Below are positions 45,925-54,017 of a stretch of DNA of 64,000 bases, piece by piece. The translations under genes were made by a program, and so were the position numbers. Within the stretch, counting starts at the first letter, position 1, and each line of letters starts with the position of its first letter. The notes under the pieces are model-generated. The model did no database searches. It worked only from the letters and a program-made list of their open reading frames with translations, and was not told the DNA's origin. Source of the DNA: Alphaproteobacteria bacterium (GTDB lineage: Bacteria > Pseudomonadota > Alphaproteobacteria > Bin95); NCBI GenBank assembly GCA_020638555.1, contig JACKII010000006.1, forward strand, positions 124,001 to 188,000, given 5' to 3'.

Positions 45925-47157
45925 TCAGTCGACGATGGCCTGGTAGGTCAGTACCCGCAATTCGCGGCGCACCGGATAGGTGCTGCTCGGCATCAACTGG
46001 GTCAGGAAGACCACGGCCATGTCCTCGGCCGGATCGCACCAGAAGGCGGTGCTGGCGGCGCCGCCCCAGGCATATTCGCCGGGGGTGCCCAGAATGTGCG
46101 CCTTGGCCGGGTCCAGCATGACCGAGAATCCCAGGCCGAAGCCGATGCCATAATACGGGCTTTCGGAGAAAGTCGGCTGACCCATCTCCGCCATGTCGCC
46201 GCCCAGATGGTTGCTGGTCATCAGCTCCACGGTCTTGCGGCCCAGCAGGCGCACGCCCTCCAACTCGCCCTTGTTCAGCAGGAACTGGCAGAAGCGCAGA
46301 TAGTCGTGGGCGGTCGAGACCAGACCGCCGCCGCCGCTCGCCACCGGCGGCATGGCGTTGTAGCGCGGGCTGTCCTGGGGATCGTCGATCAGGGCCAGGC
46401 CGCCATCCGGCTTGCGGGTGTAGTTGCCGGCAAACCGGTCCAGCTTGTCGGCCGGCACCCAGAAATCGGTATCGACCATGCCCAGGGGCCGGATCACCCT
46501 TTCGCGCAGGAACACGTCGAACGGCTGGCCGCTGATTTGCTGCACCAGATAGCCGAGCACGTCGGTGGCGACCGAATAGTTCCATTCCGTGCCGGGCTGG
46601 GCGATCAGCGGCGCCTGCACCAGCTTGTCGATCACCTCGTCCAGCGACTTGTTCTCGCCCCAGTTGAAGTCGATGCCGTTCGACCGGTAGAGCGCATCGA
46701 CCGGGTTCGACTCCATGAAGCCATAGGTCAGGCCGGAGGTGTGCGAGAGCAGGTCGCGATAGGTGATTTCGCGGTGCGCGGGCTCGGTCGCGATGGTGCC
46801 GCGGCTGCCGCCGGTCATCACCCGCATGTGTTTGAAGCCCGGCGCATAATGGCTGATCGGGTCGTCCAGCTGGAAGTGGCCGTCCTCGTACAGCATCATG
46901 ATCGCCGTCGAGGTCAGCGGCTTGGTCATCGAATAGATACGGAAAATCGTGTCGAGCGCGGCCGGCTTGCTGCGCTCGATATCCGCCTGGCCGGTGACGC
47001 CGGCATGGACGATCTCGCCCCGGCGCAGGACCGCGGTCAGGGCGCAGGGCAGTTTGCCGGAATTGACCCATTTCTCGCGCCAGGCGTCGACGCGGGCGAG
47101 CCGGTCGGTCGAAAGGCCGACGGATTCCGGGGTGGCGGTGGTGGCGATGGCTGGCAT
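45925..47157 (-). CDS. Serine hydrolase, beta-lactamase class C/family VIII esterase-like
   Basis: A 410-residue hydrolase with the penicillin-binding fold. The catalytic SMTK tetrad is at residues 76-79, and WNYSVATDVLGYLV near residue 165 supplies the tyrosine motif (YSV in place of the usual YSN). A WGGAAST block near residue 365 corresponds to the third active-site element of EstB-type esterases. There is no export signal, which fits a cytoplasmic esterase rather than an antibiotic resistance enzyme. It is alone in its orientation block, facing the Nudix gene across palindromic repeats. Confidence 0.88.
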   Translation of the reverse strand: MPAIATTATPESVGLSTDRLARVDAWREKWVNSGKLPCALTAVLRRGEIVHAGVTGQADIERSKPAALDTIFRIYSMTKPLTSTAIMMLYEDGHFQLDDPISHYAPGFKHMRVMTGGSRGTIATEPAHREITYRDLLSHTSGLTYGFMESNPVDALYRSNGIDFNWGENKSLDEVIDKLVQAPLIAQPGTEWNYSVATDVLGYLVQQISGQPFDVFLRERVIRPLGMVDTDFWVPADKLDRFAGNYTRKPDGGLALIDDPQDSPRYNAMPPVASGGGGLVSTAHDYLRFCQFLLNKGELEGVRLLGRKTVELMTSNHLGGDMAEMGQPTFSESPYYGIGFGLGFSVMLDPAKAHILGTPGEYAWGGAASTAFWCDPAEDMAVVFLTQLMPSSTYPVRRELRVLTYQAIVD

Positions 47158-47309
47158 GGGCGCAGGGCTCCAGGTCGGTCGGGAAGGCGGTGCATAAGAC
47201 TAAGGCCGCAGTCTAGGCCGACCGAAGCGGGCGCGCCTAGCCCCTAGTCACCGACGCGATCACGACGCAGGCCCACTCTCCCTTCGATAATGCCGGGCAT
47301 ACCGGACGC

Positions 47310-47338
47310 AAAAAAGGCGGCTCCCGAAGAAGCCGCCT
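47310..47338 (-). terminator. Intrinsic terminator of the PEP-CTERM gene
   Basis: On the minus strand an 8-bp stem (AGGCGGCT/AGCCGCCT, loop of 8) is followed by TTTTT. It is 25 bases beyond the stop codon. Confidence 0.75.
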
Positions 47339-47362
47339 CGTGCGTTGATTTGGCTGTTCGGC

Positions 47363-48004
47363 TCAGCGCTGGCGACGCACCAGACCGAGCACGACCAGGC
47401 CGCCGCCCAGCAGGGCGAGCGTGGCCGGAGCCGGGACCCGTGCGGAGAGGCCGGTGAACTCGAACGCGTTCGAGGAAGAAGCGAAGCGCACCTCGTCGAA
47501 CGGACCCGTGAACGTGACATAGACGTTCGAGGTCGGCGGGTTCGTCGGCGCCAGCGGCGGGTTGACGTCCGTCTGATCGAACGGGCCACCGACCTGCATG
47601 CCGTTCAGGTAAAAGGTCAGGCCGTTATAGTCGTCCGGCGACCCCCAGAGGAAGCTGAGGGAGGACATTTGGCGCGAGAAGCTCAGGATGGCCGGATTGG
47701 CCGGATTGTCCGGGCCAACGGCGAAATACATGAGATCTATGGCGCCGGCCAGGGAGCTGGTGAACGTATCGCTCACCGTCTCGTCGAACGGCGAGCGGGC
47801 AATGCCCGAAATATTGCCCGAGCGGATGGTCGGCGCGGCGGACCAAGAGGCGAACGCCGGCAACGCCACCGGAGCCGCATTGGTGCTGACGTCGACCATG
47901 CTGTAATCGTTCGGCCCGCCGATGCTGGTGAGGGCAACGGCACTGGCCGCGACGGGAACCGCCATGAGGGCGATGGCCGCCAGAGGGGCAAGGATGAGTT
48001 TCAT
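47363..48004 (-). CDS. PEP-CTERM sorting-signal protein
   Basis: A 213-residue exported protein with a signal peptide at residues 1-22 (KLILAPLAAIALMAVPVAASA). The middle is beta-rich and lacks cysteines. The last 25 residues are a PEP-CTERM signal: VPAPATLALLGGG, a hydrophobic stretch, then RRQR. The usual Pro-Glu-Pro is Pro-Ala-Pro here. Such proteins are cleaved by an exosortase (not encoded in this window) and are usually linked to extracellular polysaccharide. GGAGGC precedes the ATG at 48004. A -24/-12 promoter and a palindrome lie upstream, and a strong terminator downstream. The specific function is unknown. Confidence 0.88.
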   Translation of the reverse strand: MKLILAPLAAIALMAVPVAASAVALTSIGGPNDYSMVDVSTNAAPVALPAFASWSAAPTIRSGNISGIARSPFDETVSDTFTSSLAGAIDLMYFAVGPDNPANPAILSFSRQMSSLSFLWGSPDDYNGLTFYLNGMQVGGPFDQTDVNPPLAPTNPPTSNVYVTFTGPFDEVRFASSSNAFEFTGLSARVPAPATLALLGGGLVVLGLVRRQR

Positions 48005-48040
48005 GGTGATGCCTCCAATATATAACACCACCGATTTGTA

Positions 48041-48056
48041 TGCATTGCCTATGCCA
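48041..48056 (-). promoter_or_regulatory. Candidate sigma-54 (-24/-12) promoter of the PEP-CTERM gene
   Basis: On the minus strand TGGCATAGGCAATGCA fits TGGCAYR-N4-TTGCW with one mismatch in the -12 box. GG and GC are 10 bases apart. The start would fall near 48030, giving a 26-base leader with GGAGGC. The same layout is seen at 3732-3747. Confidence 0.6.
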
Positions 48057-48117
48057 GATCAAATACCAACATATCCTGCTAAAAAATGTATTATATTAAT
48101 GTTTTATGGAGTGATAG

Positions 48118-48155
48118 TGTAAAGAAAGCTGACACTGTAAAAGGAGAATTTTACA
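48118..48155. promoter_or_regulatory. TGTAAAA-N6-TTTTACA palindrome with an extra half-site
   Basis: The palindrome is at 48136-48155, with 7-base arms around GGAGAA. A direct half-site TGTAAA sits at 48118-48123. It is about 115 bases upstream of the predicted sigma-54 start, a normal distance for an enhancer-binding activator. Similar half-sites flank the acyltransferase promoter at 3661-3678, though with inner spacing of 6 rather than 8 bases between TGTAAA and TTTACA. Confidence 0.5.
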
Positions 48156-48182
48156 CATATAGCATAAATTGTCGATACTATA

Positions 48183-49079
48183 TTAAGATGCACGCGTACA
48201 CAGATACGCGACCAGCGGCCGGCGGAAAACGGCGAAGGATTTGTAAGCGTCCATCTCCGGCGCCATGGTCTGGATCGCCGTCAGCAGGCGCCGGGCACGT
48301 ACCGGGTCGGCGGCAAGGGTGCCGAGCGGCGCCTGGTAGATCCGGATGCCGAAACAGATTGCCTGGCTCTCCGGCAGGCGCACCAGGGTCTGACGCTCGG
48401 AGCGGAACCAGACGCTCTGCGGCAGGTTTTCGACGGTGAACCGCGGATCGGATTCGGTGCGGCCATGACCGGTGGGTTGGAACAGCGCGCCGTCGTCCAG
48501 CAGCGACCAGTTGATCCGCCAGACCGGCTTGTCGGCTTTTAAATGCTGGAGAAAGCGATCGACCTGCCGCGCCATGCGCTCGGCATAGAGCGGCACCGGC
48601 GCGTGGATCGCCGCCATGGGCCGGCCCAGCTTGTCGGCCAGACGCCAGCGGCTGGGAAAGCAGAGGCTGGCGGCCGTCAGACAATAGGGCTCGCCCGGCG
48701 CCGGCGATTGCATCAGGCACAAATCCTCCTGCACCAGCCGGCCGGCGGTCAGCAGGGGCGGGGCGTCGCCATCCAGGCGGACGCTGCGGTCGGGGCCGAT
48801 GCGCAGCGAGTCGCCATCGCGGCCATAGAGGGCGGGAAACCGGCGGGGCAGGTGCTCGACCAGGCGGGCCAGCACCTCCGCCTGCGCCGCTTCGCTGCCG
48901 GGCAGGGCGGCAAATACCTCGTCCCGGCGCTCCGCCAGCAGGCGTTCCTTTTCGGCCAGATGGGCCTCCAGGTCGTCGTCCGGCGCGATCCAGTCGGCAG
49001 GATCGAGCGGACGCAGGGCCATGGCCATGCGCCACGGCCCATCCTCAATCGGAAACAGGGGAGCGATCGGCCGCGGCAT
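48183..49079 (-). CDS. DUF3445/haem-dependent oxidative N-demethylase (HODM) alpha-like protein
   Basis: A 298-residue protein of the DUF3445 family. Typical segments are the early PIEDGPWRMAMALRPLD, LVQEDLCLMQ near residue 116, SLCFPSRWRLADKLGRPMAAIHAPVP near residues 138-163 and WRINWSLLDD near residue 190. The characterised family member is the haem subunit of an enzyme that oxidatively demethylates dimethylamine using further flavin/Fe-S subunits. No such partners are encoded beside it, so the same chemistry is not assured. It follows a VOC gene by 10 bases and probably shares its transcript. Confidence 0.85.
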   Translation of the reverse strand: MPRPIAPLFPIEDGPWRMAMALRPLDPADWIAPDDDLEAHLAEKERLLAERRDEVFAALPGSEAAQAEVLARLVEHLPRRFPALYGRDGDSLRIGPDRSVRLDGDAPPLLTAGRLVQEDLCLMQSPAPGEPYCLTAASLCFPSRWRLADKLGRPMAAIHAPVPLYAERMARQVDRFLQHLKADKPVWRINWSLLDDGALFQPTGHGRTESDPRFTVENLPQSVWFRSERQTLVRLPESQAICFGIRIYQAPLGTLAADPVRARRLLTAIQTMAPEMDAYKSFAVFRRPLVAYLCTRAS

Positions 49080-49089
49080 GGGCGCGGAA

Positions 49090-49569
49090 TCAGGCGGATT
49101 TGGCAGCCTGCCAGTCCTTCAGAATGTCATGGGCACGGGCGTAGTCGCGCGGGCTCTCGCCCTTCTTGGCCGACAGCTCGATGACATAGCCGTTCGGGTC
49201 GCGAAAATAGATCGAGTCGATGAAGTGATGGTCGGAGATGCCGCGCGTTTCGATGCCGGCGGCCTTGCCCTTTTCGAACATGGCCTTCAGGTGATCGGGC
49301 TCCACCTCCAGGGCGATGTGCAGGTCGAAATCGTGCTGCTGCCTGAACTCGAACGGCCGGTCCGGCGCTTCGAAAAAGGCCAGGAACGAGCCGTCGCCCA
49401 TCTCGTAGAAAGTGTGCAGCACGTCGGTCTTGCGGCCGGTCTGGGTGGTCCTGATCGGCAGTGCCTCCGCCAGTTTCAGGCCAAGGAAATCCTCGTAGAA
49501 GCGGCGGGTTTCCTCGGAATCCCGGCAACGATAGGCGTTGTGGTGCAGGCCTTTGATGGCGATGGACAT
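49090..49569 (-). CDS. VOC family protein
   Basis: A 159-residue vicinal-oxygen-chelate protein. It opens with IKGLHHNAYRCRDSEETRRFYEDFLGL. The second module begins near LHIALEVEPDHL (residue 84), and the final strand DPNGYVIELSAK gives the probable glutamate ligand near residue 130. A related paralogue lies at 51500-52030, and both share the GLHHNAY/RLHHAAW opening and an HTFYEMGDGS/HTFFEIGDGG block. They probably arose by duplication and may handle related ring-cleavage or isomerisation reactions. It precedes the HODM-like gene by 10 bases. Confidence 0.85.
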   Translation of the reverse strand: MSIAIKGLHHNAYRCRDSEETRRFYEDFLGLKLAEALPIRTTQTGRKTDVLHTFYEMGDGSFLAFFEAPDRPFEFRQQHDFDLHIALEVEPDHLKAMFEKGKAAGIETRGISDHHFIDSIYFRDPNGYVIELSAKKGESPRDYARAHDILKDWQAAKSA

Positions 49570-49706
49570 CGCGTGGTTTCCTTCGGCTGGGTCAAGGCGA
49601 TGGACTGCCCCTCAGATAGGGTTCCCCAGGATGATCGCAATCGGCCCGGCCGCAAAGGACTTCTGCATCGGCCTTCCCGGACGGGTAGCGTCGCCGCGGT
49701 GCCGGT

Positions 49707-51413
49707 TCACTCGCCCGCCAGGATGTGATCGGCGATTTTCTCGGCGGTCATCAGTGTGGGGCCGTTGGTGTTGGCGCAGGGCACGCTCGGCATGATCGAG
49801 GCGTCGCAGACCCTGAGGCCGGCCACGCCCCGCACCCGGCCGGTGCCGGTGGTCACCGCCATCGGGTCGTCGTCGGCGCCCATCCGGTTGGTGCAGGAGG
49901 CGTGCCAGATGCCGTGGACGTTGTCGCGAATGAACCCTTCCAGCACATCCTCGCTGTTCATCAGGTCGTCGACGGTCGGTCCTTCGGCAATCACGTTCCG
50001 GATCAGGTAGTCGCGCACGCTCTTGTTCGAGTCCATGGCCCAACCGGCCATCCGGGTGAGCACCTTGTTTTTGGTCGTCACCTGGGCGAAGGCGCGCACA
50101 CGGTCGGAATAGGCGGCCGGAAACGGGGTTTCGATCACGCCGTGCAATGCCGGATGGCGATAGATGGTGATGGCTCTTCGGTAGGCGTCCATCATCCGCT
50201 CGAGGTCGCGGCGGTCGCTGCACAGGTCGAAGTCGACGACCGGCTCGTCGCGATAGTCGCGGGTCGCCAGTTTCACCTCGCCGGTGGAATAGGACTTGTA
50301 GACGCTCATCAGCAGCGAGCCGAGGCGCCAGCCGACCTGGTGCCAGGTGCTCTTGGCGATCTGGATCAGGAACATGTCGCCGGGCGGCGCCTCGCCGATG
50401 CCGGAGGAATAGCGCAAGCCGACATGAATGTGACGCTTGATCCGTTCCGGCTGCCGGTACCGGTCGTGCAGGAAGCCGGCCAGGCCGAGGGCCGGGTGTT
50501 CCATCAGGTGCTGGCCGACGCCCGGCAGGGCATGGCGCACCGCAATGCCCATCTCGCGCAGATGGCCCTCCGGCCCGATGCCGTTCCGCATCAGGTGGGC
50601 GGGGGAATGGATGGCGCCGCAGCAGAGAATGACCTCTCTGGCGTTGAAGGTCTGGCTCTGGCCCTTGTGCACGGCCCGCACGCCGGTGGCCTTCAGGCCG
50701 TCGAACAGGATTTCCGCGACCATGGTCTCCGACTGGATGGTCAGGTTCGGGCGCTGCCGCGTCGCCGGGTCCAGATAGCCGATGGCGGCAGAGACGCGAC
50801 GGTCATAGATGTTGGAGATGGTGATGGGGAAATAGCCGTCTTTCCATTCGCCGTTCTGGTCGGCGCGGTATTCGAACCCCAGTTGCTTGAAGGCCTCGGC
50901 AACCGCGTGCGCGTGGCCGGGCCAGTCCTCCTGGAACAGCCGGCGGACGGGGATGCGGCCGGTCTGGCCGTGATACTCGCCGCCGAAATCCATGTCGCGT
51001 TCCAGCTTCTTGAAGTAAGGGAAGCATCGCTCCCAACTCCAGCCCGCGGCGCCCTGGCGGCCCCAGTCGTCATAGTCGTTCGGCGAGCCGCGGTTCAGCA
51101 ACTGGCCGTTGATCGAGGAACCGCCGCCCATGACGCGCGCCTGCTCGTATTTGCGCAGCGGCGGCCGCGGCGCCTCCGGCCGGTTGTGCTCGCGGGCGCG
51201 GGTGGTGACCTGCAACTGGTTCCAGTGAAAGCGCGGGTCGAAATAAACCGTGCCGGGATAGCTGTTGTGCACCTCCGGCGGGATGTTGCCGTGCGGCGTA
51301 TCGATCCCGGCTTCCAGCAGCAGCACCTTGTTGGCGCCTTTGGCCGACAGCCGATGCGCGAGCACCGAGCCGGCGGACCCGCCGCCGACAATGACATAGT
51401 CGAATTCGGTCAT
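49707..51413 (-). CDS. GMC family FAD-dependent oxidoreductase (choline dehydrogenase-like)
   Basis: A 568-residue flavoprotein. FAD-binding VIVGGGSAGSVLAHRLS is at residues 6-22, the acidic ribose residue in LLLEAG follows, and MGGGSSINGQLLNRG is near residue 92. The active-site histidine lies in GIWHASCTNRMG near residue 515. Members oxidise alcohols such as choline, polyethylene glycol or sugars. The ATG at 51413 is selected because it starts directly at the Rossmann strand. The gene sits between two VOC genes on the same strand; spacing of 138 and 87 bases allows but does not prove an operon. Confidence 0.92.
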   Translation of the reverse strand: MTEFDYVIVGGGSAGSVLAHRLSAKGANKVLLLEAGIDTPHGNIPPEVHNSYPGTVYFDPRFHWNQLQVTTRAREHNRPEAPRPPLRKYEQARVMGGGSSINGQLLNRGSPNDYDDWGRQGAAGWSWERCFPYFKKLERDMDFGGEYHGQTGRIPVRRLFQEDWPGHAHAVAEAFKQLGFEYRADQNGEWKDGYFPITISNIYDRRVSAAIGYLDPATRQRPNLTIQSETMVAEILFDGLKATGVRAVHKGQSQTFNAREVILCCGAIHSPAHLMRNGIGPEGHLREMGIAVRHALPGVGQHLMEHPALGLAGFLHDRYRQPERIKRHIHVGLRYSSGIGEAPPGDMFLIQIAKSTWHQVGWRLGSLLMSVYKSYSTGEVKLATRDYRDEPVVDFDLCSDRRDLERMMDAYRRAITIYRHPALHGVIETPFPAAYSDRVRAFAQVTTKNKVLTRMAGWAMDSNKSVRDYLIRNVIAEGPTVDDLMNSEDVLEGFIRDNVHGIWHASCTNRMGADDDPMAVTTGTGRVRGVAGLRVCDASIMPSVPCANTNGPTLMTAEKIADHILAGE

Positions 51414-51499
51414 AAGTGGCTGACATCCCTGCACCGTGCTTTGTCGCCAAAGCGTATCACGCCGATGGCGACGCCCGGAAGAGGGCAGGGAAGGGCCAC

Positions 51500-52030
51500 T
51501 CAGTGCGGTCGGATATCGTTGTTGACGCTGCGCTCGCCCGACAGCCATTCGCGCAGATAGCGATGGGCGTTGGGCGAGTGCTCCGCATAGATGCGCTGGA
51601 AATCCGGGTGATCGACCGTGAATTCCAGGCGCAGATTGTTCGGGTCGTTGCAATAGAGCGAGACGCAATAGCCGTGGTCGGTCAGCCGGGTCGCATAGCC
51701 GGCGGCGTCCAGCCGGGCCTTGATCGCGGCCTGGGTCTCCGCATCGCATTCCAGCGCCAGATGGCCGGGCGATTTCAGCTCCGGCGGGTGTTCGTCCTGG
51801 TCGTCCCACTGGAAAAAGACGACGGCACCGCCATCGCCGATTTCGAAGAAGGTGTGGCAGTATTCGCGGCCGTCGGGCGATTTTTCCTTCCAGCAGGCGG
51901 TCATCGGCAGGCCGATGATTTCCTCGTAAAACTGACGGGTGGCTTCCTGGTCCTTGGTCACCCAGGCCGCATGATGCAGGCGGCGGGGGCGTTGCAGGGC
52001 GGCGCGGGAGCGGGCGGTTTCCTGGGTCAT
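51500..52030 (-). CDS. VOC family protein (paralogue of the 49090 gene)
   Basis: A 176-residue vicinal-oxygen-chelate protein. The opening is RRLHHAAWVTKDQEATRQFYEEIIGL, with HTFFEIGDGGAVVFFQWDD near residue 60, GHLALECDAET near residue 89 and the final ligand strand DPNNLRLEFTVDHP near residue 133. A C-terminal extension of about 35 residues is not found in the smaller members of the window. It is upstream of the GMC gene by 87 bases on the same strand, and the PNPOx-like gene starts the block. Confidence 0.85.
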   Translation of the reverse strand: MTQETARSRAALQRPRRLHHAAWVTKDQEATRQFYEEIIGLPMTACWKEKSPDGREYCHTFFEIGDGGAVVFFQWDDQDEHPPELKSPGHLALECDAETQAAIKARLDAAGYATRLTDHGYCVSLYCNDPNNLRLEFTVDHPDFQRIYAEHSPNAHRYLREWLSGERSVNNDIRPH

Positions 52031-52120
52031 CGGGGCCTCCTTGGCTGAGACCCCGTCACCCTAGCAGCCGCGCCCGCACCGCGCACGCGTCTCGCCCGGG
52101 CTGCTCGCCCGGTCGGCTCG

Positions 52121-52498
52121 TCAGCCGGCGCGGCGGATCGGCTTGCAATCGGCGGTGCAGGGGCCTTCCCGCTCCTCGTCCCGCGGGCCGGCGCGGTGGA
52201 ACACCGACTTGGTCAGGGTGATTTGCGCCATCGCATCATCGCCCCGCGGCGGCGCCGGCCGGGCCGTGCCATTGAGGATCAGCGCATAGCCGCCCGGCTC
52301 CCGCGGCGGCCAGAACAGCGAGACATTGGGCTGGGTCGCGATATTCCGGCCGGCGCTCCGCCCCAGCACGCAGGTGACGGTCTCGCCGTCCAGGTCGACG
52401 CGGACGCTGCTGGTGTGCGGGCCGGTTTCGCTGACGGTCAGCAGATAGGCCTCGCGGCCATACTGGGAAATGGCGTCTGCCAATCGGGTTTCGGACAT
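52121..52498 (-). CDS. Pyridoxamine 5'-phosphate oxidase-like flavin-binding protein
   Basis: A 125-residue split-barrel protein. It shows the typical start of the fold (AISQYGREAYLLTVSETGPHTSSVRVDL), followed by VLGRSAGRNIATQPNVSLFWPP and ALILNGTARP, which are FMN/F420 barrel strands. It is short for a true PdxH and lacks the pyridoxal-specific C-terminus. An FMN- or F420-dependent redox role, or simply flavin binding, is more likely. It ends with a cysteine/arginine-rich tail (CTADCKPIRR). It is divergent from the amidohydrolase gene, with a 230-base region between. Confidence 0.78.
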   Translation of the reverse strand: MSETRLADAISQYGREAYLLTVSETGPHTSSVRVDLDGETVTCVLGRSAGRNIATQPNVSLFWPPREPGGYALILNGTARPAPPRGDDAMAQITLTKSVFHRAGPRDEEREGPCTADCKPIRRAG

Positions 52499-52728
52499 CG
52501 CTCGTTCCTCCGATGGGTCTGGGAATGGCGGGCAGCTTGCGTTGTTAAAGTGGAATGTAACATATGGATTAAATCCGAGGGGATTCCATGCCGGTCGGCC
52601 CGCTGCGGCGGGAAATCGCGGCGGTCGCGGAATGCAGCGTGGAATGCGACGCCGAACGGTGGGTCTTGCCGTCCGGTGTGGCGGCGCACATCATGCGACC
52701 AAACCGACATATGAGGAGCCGCCCCGCC

Positions 52729-53760
52729 ATGGCCGAGAAGACATCCGGCGCCAATATGGGCCACACCGCACCGGACGATGCCTGGCTTGCCAAGCTTCAG
52801 GAAGATATTCTGGAGCCCGACCTGCCGATCATCGACCCGCACCACCATTTGTGGATGCGCAACGGCTACCGCTACCTGATCCCCGAATTCATGGAGGACG
52901 CCGCCAGCGGCCACAACATCGTCTCGACCGTGTTCGCCGAGTGCCATTCCATGTACCGGCCGGACGGGCCGGAGGCGGAAAGGCCGCTGGGCGAGACCGA
53001 GTTCATCGTCGGTTGTGCGGCGATGGCGGCCAGTGGCGCCTTCGGTCCGGCACGCGCCTGTGCCGCCATGTTCGGCCGGGTGGAGATGACCCTGGGCGCC
53101 GCGGTGCGGCCGCTGCTGGAGCGCCACCTCGAACGCTCCGCCGGCCGGTTCAAGGGCGTGCGCTATTCCACCGGCTGGGATGCGAACGAGCGCATCCCCA
53201 ATGTCGCCCCGGCCCGGCACATGCTGATCGACCCGGCGGTGGTGGAGGCGGCCGGTGTGCTGGCGGACATGAACCTTACCCTGGATGTCTGGCTCTATCA
53301 TCCGCAATTGGCGGATGTCGCGGCCCTGGCGGACAAGCTGCCCAATCTCGCCATCGTGCTGAACCATGTCGGCAGCCCGATCCTGGGCGGCCCCTATCGC
53401 GACAAGGGCGAGGAAGTGTTTCGCGACTGGCAGCAGGGCATTGCCGATCTGGGCCAGAGGGCGAACGTCTATTGCAAGCTGGGGGCGCTGCCGATCCGCA
53501 TGCCCGGCTCGACCGCTGATCGCTCTTTGCCGCCGGGATCGGAGGAGATTGCGGCGGCGTGGGGGCCGTGGATGCGCGCCTGCATCGACGCCTTCGGCCC
53601 GGCCCGTTGCATGTTCGAGAGCAATTTCCCAGTGCAGAAGCGCTGGTCCAGCTACCAGACCACCTGGAATGCCTTCAAGCGCATGGCGGCCGATGCCTCT
53701 GCCGCCGAAAAGGCCGACCTGTTCGCCGGCGCCGCAACGCGCGCCTATCGCCTGGGGTAG
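52729..53760 (+). CDS. TIM-barrel metal-dependent amidohydrolase (amidohydrolase-2)
   Basis: A 343-residue amidohydrolase of the aminocarboxymuconate decarboxylase-like group. The metal-binding DPHHHLWM starts near residue 32, VLNHVGSPI near residue 218 gives a third histidine, and FESNFPVQK near residue 300 marks the last strand. Such enzymes hydrolyse lactones or decarboxylate aromatic acids. I start it at the ATG at 52729, which follows AGGAG. An upstream in-frame ATG at 52588 would add 47 residues without family similarity. It stands alone, near no obvious partner. Confidence 0.85.
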   Translation: MAEKTSGANMGHTAPDDAWLAKLQEDILEPDLPIIDPHHHLWMRNGYRYLIPEFMEDAASGHNIVSTVFAECHSMYRPDGPEAERPLGETEFIVGCAAMAASGAFGPARACAAMFGRVEMTLGAAVRPLLERHLERSAGRFKGVRYSTGWDANERIPNVAPARHMLIDPAVVEAAGVLADMNLTLDVWLYHPQLADVAALADKLPNLAIVLNHVGSPILGGPYRDKGEEVFRDWQQGIADLGQRANVYCKLGALPIRMPGSTADRSLPPGSEEIAAAWGPWMRACIDAFGPARCMFESNFPVQKRWSSYQTTWNAFKRMAADASAAEKADLFAGAATRAYRLG

Positions 53761-53905
53761 AGGGCGGAGGGCCTTGGACCCGCGGCGCCAGCGGTCCAGG
53801 CGCCGCCCGCGCCACCCGTTCCACCCCGCCCCGTGCTTGACACAGGGTCCATGCCTGAGAATCCCTCACAAACTCCCGGCTCTGCGGGATGCGCTCAGGC
53901 ATGGC

Positions 53906-53983
53906 CTCCCGCCTTCGCGGGAGAAGGGGGTGACGAGATGGCGGAGGGCCAACAACGCTCCGCGGCCTCCCGCCTTCGCGGGA
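53906..53983. repeat. Two copies of a small CTCCCGC-CTTC-GCGGGAG palindrome
   Basis: Copy one is at 53906-53923 and copy two at 53968-53983, both with CTTC loops and a shared GGCC prefix. The same CTCCCGCC/GGCGGGAG sequence forms the hairpin at 9847-9885. They lie between the convergent amidohydrolase and LLM genes and may stop transcription there. No other function is evident in this 257-base gap. Confidence 0.6.
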
Positions 53984-54017
53984 AAAGGGAGAGGGCAGAG
54001 GCCGAAGCCCGGCGGCC

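Noticed and set aside
45925..47157. AmpC-type beta-lactamase resistance gene
   Set aside because: It has the SxxK motif but no export signal, and its other motifs fit family VIII esterases better.
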